The notes under the pieces are model-generated. The model was not told the DNA's origin, did not search any database, and worked only from the letters and a program-made list of their open reading frames with translations. Of a stretch of DNA of 64,000 nucleotides, positions 61,680-64,000 are shown piece after piece. Location: contig CP014326.1 of NCBI GenBank assembly GCA_001560895.1, positions 818,001 through 882,000 of the forward strand. Reading direction: 5' to 3'. Every line of letters begins with the position of its first letter. Position 1 is the stretch's first letter. The translations under genes were made by a program, and so were the position numbers. Source of the DNA: Streptococcus mitis (lineage in GTDB: Bacteria > Bacillota > Bacilli > Lactobacillales > Streptococcaceae).

Positions 61680-63346
61680 CAAAGGTTCTTCAGATAAAGG
61701 GTGTAGCTTCTTTAGGACGGTCTACAAAATATATTGAGGATGAAGCAAAGACGGTCGAGCTGACTGATACAAAAAGTTTAAATAATGCTTTACGCTATAT
61801 CGAGAATCCATCTAAAACAAGTTTTTTAGAACAAGATGAACAGCTGGAATTTCCAGCAGTGGTCAAAGATGGCCGAGTAGTCAAACAACTTGTATCTACT
61901 TATGGAATTACAGATGCTAGCACAGCGACAGAAGAATTTCTTTTGACCAAAAAGAATGCGGCTCAACGAGCAGGGACAAAAGAGCTATCGGATATTCAAA
62001 ATCCGAATCGAGTGTTGGCTCATCATATCATCCAATCATTTTCTCCTGAAGATGATTTGACTCCACAAGAAATTCATGAGATTGGTCGAAAAACGATTTT
62101 AGAATTAACTGGTGGACAACATGAATTTGTCATAGCGACTCACATGGATAAGGGACACATTCATAATCACATTATTTTCAATTCAACTAACTCTGTTACC
62201 TTAAACAAATTTCGTTGGCAGAAAAATACTGCTAGAAGTCTATTTAATATTTCCAATAAGTACGCTGACCTAGCTGGAGCTAAAATTCTCAAAGAGAGAT
62301 TATGGACTAATCGAAAGACGTATCATGCTTACCGAAAGAAAAATTCATTTCGTTATGAAATTAAATCACGCATAGATTTTCTTTTGAAACACTCAACCTC
62401 TTTAGAGGATTTTAAAATCAAGGCACGAGCTTTAAATCTAATAGTTGATACTTCAGGGAAGGAAATAAAATATCGTTTAACTGACCAGGATCAAACCAGA
62501 AATGTTAGGGATCGAACTTTGTCAAAAAAAGGAAATTATTCTTTAGAGAAAGTTTCTGAGAGAGTGGTTGCTAACGAGGTGACCTTATCTGTCGATGAAA
62601 TAAAATCCGAATATGAAAAAATGGTAGCAGAACGAGAAGATGATTTTGAAATGAGAATCACAGTTGAAGAATGGCAGGTGATGGAAGAAACAAAAAATGG
62701 AATCTATCTTGAAATGGAATTTGGGATTAGAAATAAGGGAACCATTCTTATTCCAGCTCATCAGATTGAAAAAGCAGAAGATGGCTCTTATGAAATTTTT
62801 ATCAGAAAGAATGACTTCTACTATTTTGTTAATCCTGAACACGCTGATAAGAATCGGTACATGAAGGGAGAAACAGTCGCTTCCCAGTTGTCGTATGATA
62901 ATGGAGAAATGATTGTCCGAAAAAATCCTAAAATCTCCAGTTTGGATCAGCTTGTTCGTGAATACAATTATCTATCTGCTCATGGAGTGACAGAAGGACA
63001 GCAATTTGATGAATTGTTAAATCGTTTTGAAGAGGAGCTAGAAGAAGTAGATAGCTTACTTGCTAAACTGGATCAACGATTGGGGGATCTTAATAAAATT
63101 CAGTCTGCATTTCTTGCATTGGAATCAAGCGATCCTCAGGAATCAACGTTAGCTATTTCCATTCTGAAAGATCTGAGAGTAGATCCTAGCACTCGAAAAT
63201 CTGAAATCGATAAACTTGTTAAGGAGGTGACTTTTGAGCGCCAAGCTTTATATCAACGAGTAGAAACAATTACAAAAGATTATAAGTTACATCAAGACAT
63301 TGAGAAAAATGTGGAACAGCGAAAGGAAAGAGAAACTTTTTTGTAA
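61670..63346 (+). CDS. MobP-type relaxase
   Basis: The 558-residue protein has a relaxase domain at about residues 1-300. The metal-binding histidine cluster is visible: H163-I-H165-N-H167 in KGHIHNHIIFN, with H158 just ahead and an upstream helix (RTVLAHHIIQSF-like, NRVLAHHII). A nucleophile tyrosine is expected near the N-terminus; Y23 (STKYIED) and Y42 (LRYIENP) are candidates. The C-terminal part is a coiled coil (about 440-558) of unknown role. It nicks one strand at oriT and pilots it through the channel. Similar proteins occur on Tn5252-like ICEs. Confidence 0.9.
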   Translation: MVVTKVLQIKGVASLGRSTKYIEDEAKTVELTDTKSLNNALRYIENPSKTSFLEQDEQLEFPAVVKDGRVVKQLVSTYGITDASTATEEFLLTKKNAAQRAGTKELSDIQNPNRVLAHHIIQSFSPEDDLTPQEIHEIGRKTILELTGGQHEFVIATHMDKGHIHNHIIFNSTNSVTLNKFRWQKNTARSLFNISNKYADLAGAKILKERLWTNRKTYHAYRKKNSFRYEIKSRIDFLLKHSTSLEDFKIKARALNLIVDTSGKEIKYRLTDQDQTRNVRDRTLSKKGNYSLEKVSERVVANEVTLSVDEIKSEYEKMVAEREDDFEMRITVEEWQVMEETKNGIYLEMEFGIRNKGTILIPAHQIEKAEDGSYEIFIRKNDFYYFVNPEHADKNRYMKGETVASQLSYDNGEMIVRKNPKISSLDQLVREYNYLSAHGVTEGQQFDELLNRFEEELEEVDSLLAKLDQRLGDLNKIQSAFLALESSDPQESTLAISILKDLRVDPSTRKSEIDKLVKEVTFERQALYQRVETITKDYKLHQDIEKNVEQRKERETFL

Positions 63347-63349
63347 AAT

Positions 63350-63402
63350 AATTATAAATATAATTATAAACATATTGACAAATATAATTATAATGGTATA
63401 AT
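63350..63402 (+). promoter_or_regulatory. parA promoter with three phased AT-rich operator-like repeats
   Basis: TTGACA (63375-63380), 16-bp spacer, TATAAT (63397-63402) preceded by TGG (extended -10). AATTATAA occurs at 63350, 63362 and 63386, all in steps of 12 bp and flanking the -35 box. The palindromic core ATAATTAT suits a dimeric repressor or partition protein binding site. Confidence 0.75.
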
Positions 63403-63433
63403 AGAAATATAGAAAAAGGGATGGAGAAATAGA

Positions 63434-64000
63434 ATGAAGATTATCACATTTGCCGCTATCAAAGGCGGTGTTGGAAAAACAACTTTAACATTTAATTATG
63501 GGGAATGACTGGCTAAGAAAGGGCATAAAGTTCTCTTTATAGACTTAGACCATCAGTGTAATTTGACTCAGTGTTATAATATCTATGAGAGCAAGAATAC
63601 AATTGCTAATGCTTTTAAAGGTGGCGATGTGTATATTAAGCAAGTCAAGGAAAATATTAGTCTAATTCCAGGTTCAGTTCAGCTTGACACGGTGGAAAGA
63701 GATCTGGAGAACAGTGATAAGAAAAATATGTTACTTTATCTTTGGCTAGAGGATAACTACGAAAAGAAGAAGTTGGATCAGTTTGACTATATCTTGATTG
63801 ATTGTAGGCCAGATTTTGCGACAGCTACTAAAAATGCTGTTGCGGTCAGTCACGCAATCATTAGTCCTTTGACTCCTTCAGAGTTTGGTTATAATGCCAA
63901 ATTCAATCTATCAACTCGGTTAGAAGCATTCAGAAAAGATGTAATTGACTATCGCACAAGAGAATCATACATTACTGCTGAGTTATATTTCTTAGCAAAT
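63434..64000 (+). pseudogene. parA: ParA-family partition ATPase interrupted by TGA at codon 25 (partial at window end)
   Basis: The ATG at 63434 opens a typical ParA: KGGVGKTT (deviant Walker A, about residues 11-18), then TGA at 63506-63508 where a tryptophan (TGG) is likely (NYGE-stop-LAKKGHKVL). The frame then continues without another stop to the window end, with VLFIDLDHQCNLT and ILIDCRPDF (Walker A' and B). No start with a ribosome-binding site follows closely. The long open remainder means the change is recent, or is suppressed or read through. ParA would segregate the excised element; loss may be tolerated while integrated. Confidence 0.82.

Larger units (their letters stand above)
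29888..64000 (+). mobile_element. Integrative conjugative element with its own replicon (left part; right end outside the window)
   Basis: From here on the genes are conjugative: a RepA_N-type initiator, surface exclusion and adhesion proteins, a complete Gram-positive type IV secretion set, coupling protein, primase, MobC, relaxase and ParA, almost all on the plus strand. The left boundary lies between the crcB stop (29839) and the first element gene (29908); I cannot place it to the base because the matching right end is not visible. No integrase or transposase is seen in this part. The combination of replicon and partition genes recalls the TnGBS elements, and the gene set also recalls Tn5252-like ICEs; family is undecided. 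Confidence 0.85.

Overview
The window is a chromosomal segment of a low-GC Gram-positive coccus, almost certainly a mitis-group Streptococcus (close to S. mitis, S. oralis or S. pneumoniae). The evidence is the gene content and order (ilvE, rpsA, dnaX, sufCDSUB, pde2-flavodoxin-chorismate mutase-crcB-crcB), an ISL3-family IS1167 element, RUP-like mini-elements, LPXTG surface proteins and many extended -10 promoters of the form TGnTATAAT. Species assignment rests on remembered protein similarity, not on a search.

Bases 1-29,887 are host backbone. In order they hold: the end of a membrane glycerophosphodiesterase; a divergent small membrane protein; the cysteine desulfurase-ThiI pair for tRNA thiolation; ilvE with a perfect CodY box; an oligopeptide-binding lipoprotein; DUF2969; tRNA-Tyr and tRNA-Gln; rpsA; an intact IS1167 inserted on the rpsA stop codon; a free methionine sulfoxide reductase and dnaX; DUF3272; the sufCDSUB Fe-S operon; a glycerol-type aquaporin; a decayed second IS1167 copy; ebfC; an iron-uptake operon (efeM-efeB-efeU) fused to its own tatC-tatA genes; rpmE2; pde2; flavodoxin; chorismate mutase; and two CrcB/Fluc subunits.

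From about 29,890 to the window end lies a large integrative conjugative element with plasmid-like features. It starts with a RepA_N-type initiator whose coding sequence carries four 22-bp iterons, then a structured untranslated region and small genes. Next comes a surface module resembling prgA-prgB-prgC of enterococcal plasmids: a SEC10/PgrA-like exclusion protein, a von Willebrand A protein, and an 1812-residue antigen I/II adhesin with 531-bp tandem repeats. A type IV secretion operon follows: pilin-like and VirB6-like proteins, PrgI, VirB4, a PrgK-like wall hydrolase, a VirB8-like protein, DUF3801/PcfB and VirD4/PcfC. One lone minus-strand gene with its own promoter looks like cargo. The DNA-processing end has a 1533-residue multidomain protein (Toprim primase, PBECR4-like nuclease, calcium-type loop, ArdC antirestriction/zinc protease), a hairpin-rich candidate oriT, a MobC-like protein and a MobP-type relaxase. 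The last gene is a ParA partition ATPase interrupted by a TGA at codon 25. The element's right end, its integrase or transposase, and the downstream host gene lie outside the window.

How the parts cooperate: the mob and primase genes prepare single-stranded DNA, VirD4/PcfB recruit it, VirB4/VirB6/PrgK/PrgL form the channel and breach the wall, and the surface proteins promote mating contact and exclusion. RepA and ParA suggest the element can persist as an autonomous replicon. The points most worth checking are the chimeric 1533-residue protein, the minus-strand cargo gene, the intragenic iterons, the parA nonsense codon, the CodY-like site before the iron/Tat operon, and the two apparently leaderless host genes.
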